Positions 62,501-64,000 of a DNA stretch of 64,000 nucleotides are shown here, in pieces. This DNA is from Phylloscopus collybita. Taxonomy: Eukaryota; Chordata; Aves; Passeriformes; Phylloscopidae. The stretch lies in NCBI GenBank assembly GCA_027886175.1, contig JAJNNQ010000044.1, forward strand, positions 1,054,001-1,118,000, given 5' to 3'. Position numbers and translations under genes: made by a program. Position 1 is the first letter of the stretch, and the number at the start of each line of letters is the position of its first letter. The notes under the pieces were generated by a model, which saw only the letters and a program-made list of their open reading frames with translations, did not search any database and was not told the origin of the DNA.

Positions 62501-64000
62501 GATGGTTGCCATGGAAATTGACTGTAGCAACGGTAGCTGGTGATTGTTGCCATGGAAACTGACCGTAGCAACAGCAGGCTCATGATGGTTTCCATGGAAA
62601 CTAACCATAGCAATAGGGCACTGGTGATGGCTGCCATGGAAACTGACCATAGCAACATGGGGCTGGTGATGCTTGCCATGGAAACTGACTGTAGGAACAG
62701 GGGGGCAGGTGATGGTTGCCATGGAAACTGACCATAGCAACAGGGTTGGTGAAGGTTGCCATGGAAACTGACAGTAGGTATAACGGGCTGGTGATGGTTG
62801 CCATGGAAACTGACCATAGCCACAGCGGCTTGTGATGGTTAACATGGAATTTGATGGTAGAAACGGTAGCTGGTTATTGTTGCCATGGAAAATGACTACA
62901 GTAACGGGGGGTGCTGGTGATGGTTGCCATGGAAACAGTCCGTTGCAAGGGGAGCTGGTGATGGTTTCCATGGAAACTTACCGTTGTAACGGGAGCTGTT
63001 GATGGTTGCAATGGAAACTGACCATAGGAACAGGGGCTGGTGATGGTTAACATGGAAACTGACTGTAGCAACAAGGAGGGGCAGGTGATTGTTGCCATGG
63101 AAACTGACCATAGGAACAGGGGCCGGTGATGGTTGCCATGGAATCTGACCGCAGCAACGGTAGCTGGTGATGGTTGCCATGGAAACTGACTGTAGGAACA
63201 GGAGGCTGGTGATGGTTACCATGGAATCTGACCATAGCAACAGGGGGCTGGTGATGGTTGGCCTGATAATTGACCGCAGCAACGGCAGCTGGTGATGGTT
63301 GCCATGGAAACTGACCGTAGCTGCAGCAGGCTGGTAATGGTTGCCATGAAAATTGAACATAGGAATAACGGGCTGGTGATGGTTGCCATGGAAACTGACC
63401 ATAGCCACAGCGGCTTGTGATGGTTAACATGGAATTTGATGGTAGAAACGGTAGCTGGTTATTGTTGCCATGGAAAATGACTACAGCAACGGGGGGGGCT
63501 GGTGATGGTTGCCATGGAAACAGTCCGCAGCAAGGGGAGCTGGTGATGGTTGACATGGAAACTGACCATTGCAATGGGGGCTGGTGATGGTTGCCATGGA
63601 AACTGACCATAACAATAGGGGGCTGGTGATGGTTGCCATGGAAACAGTCCGTAGCAACAGCCGGCTTGTGATGGTTCCCATGGAAACTGACCATAGGAAT
63701 AGCGGGCTGGTGATGGTTGCCATGGAAACTGACCACAGCAAGGGCAGCTGATGATGGTTGCCATGGAAACTGACCTTACCAGCAGGCTGGTAATGGTTGC
63801 CATGGAAATTGACCATAGGAACAGGAGCTGGTTGTGGTTGCCATGGAAACTGACCATAGAAATAGGGGGCTGGTGACGGTTGCCATGGAAACTGACTATA
63901 GCAACAGTGGGCTGTGATGGTTGCCATGGAAACTGAACGTACCAGCAGGCTGGTCATGGTTGCCATGGAAATTGAACATAGGAACGGCAGCTGGTTGTGG
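59548..64000. repeat. 4901-bp higher-order repeat of array B, copy 3 (cut by window end)
   Basis: 4453 of 4901 bp are present, and the sequence is still in phase at 64000, so the array continues to the right. One difference from copy 2 was noticed: GACCATAGGAAC near 63018 versus GACAATAGGAAC near 58117. Confidence 0.93.

Larger units (their letters stand above)
24970..64000. repeat. Satellite array B: ~41-bp monomers with near-X-box core
   Basis: Successive GTTGCCATGG cores start at 24984, 25025 and 25066, a 41-bp step that persists to the end of the window with small length changes, mostly in the G-run. The typical monomer is GCTGGTGATG followed by GTTGCCATGGAAAC, TGACCATAGCAAC and AGGGG, about 950 copies. 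All are in one orientation. Recurrent variant classes include TTTCCATGGAAACTTACCG, TTAACATGGAATTTGATGG, TTGGCCTGAAAATTGACCG and CCATGGAAATTGACCATAGG. The consensus - strand has no stop codon in any frame. The CCATGG palindrome also puts an ATG on both strands of every monomer. Confidence 0.97.

Noticed and set aside
24970..64000. CRISPR-like array of short repeats
   Set aside because: The repeats are head-to-tail with no unique spacers, vary in sequence, number about 950 and lack cas genes.
24970..64000. Identification as avian CNM, PO41 or turkey microchromosome satellite
   Set aside because: The period fits (about 41 bp), but the A-cluster and T-cluster pattern that I associate with those families is absent. 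I cannot make the assignment from memory.
1..64000. Telomeric repeats or a CENP-B box
   Set aside because: I saw no TTAGGG or CCCTAA runs and no match to the CENP-B box core (TTCG, then A, then CGGG at the required spacing) in either monomer consensus.

Overview
This window is entirely tandem-repeat (satellite) DNA from a eukaryotic chromosome. I find no credible protein-coding gene, no tRNA or rRNA gene, no CRISPR array and no recognisable transposable element. The long arrays of 40-41 bp monomers, the multi-kilobase higher-order repeats and the expansion/contraction footprints fit vertebrate pericentromeric, subtelomeric or microchromosome heterochromatin. Satellites with a period near 41 bp are well known in birds, but I do not recognise either family, so the host group is a guess.

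Region A (1-24969) is a 40-bp-period satellite. Its monomer carries the words CTGTGGTGTCACAGAG and GGAAGCTGGT...CTGCCAGCA. It is organised into a higher-order unit of 2056 bp: 12 complete units and a truncated 13th. Each unit has about 40 monomers and one non-satellite spacer of about 449 bp. Unit lengths are 2056 (five units, plus the cut-off 13th), 2360, 2284, 2208, 1808 (three) and 1805. Every departure from 2056 is explained by one of three events: extra copies of a 76-bp double monomer, a 248-bp deletion between two near-identical internal blocks, or a 251-bp deletion between another pair.

The junction at 24968-24970 joins region A, cut off 608 bp into a unit, directly to region B with no intervening sequence.

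Region B (24970-64000, continuing beyond the window) is a different satellite with a period of about 41 bp and roughly 950 monomers, all in one orientation. Its core GTTGCCATGGAAAC, followed by CTGACCATAGCAAC overlapping it by one base, resembles two successive X-boxes, the binding site of RFX transcription factors. The left part (about 25-47.8 kb) is a patchwork of variant monomers with local segmental duplications, including an apparently perfect 1874-bp tandem duplication. The right part (49746 onward) is a near-identical 4901-bp higher-order repeat, about 2.9 copies of which fit in the window.

The consensus monomer of A is stop-free in all frames of the + strand, and that of B is stop-free in all frames of the - strand. 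Since neither 40 nor 41 is divisible by 3, this alone produces long repetitive open frames (up to 541 codons), which I treat as artefacts. The most interesting feature is the density of near-X-box elements in B: a possible RFX-binding satellite.
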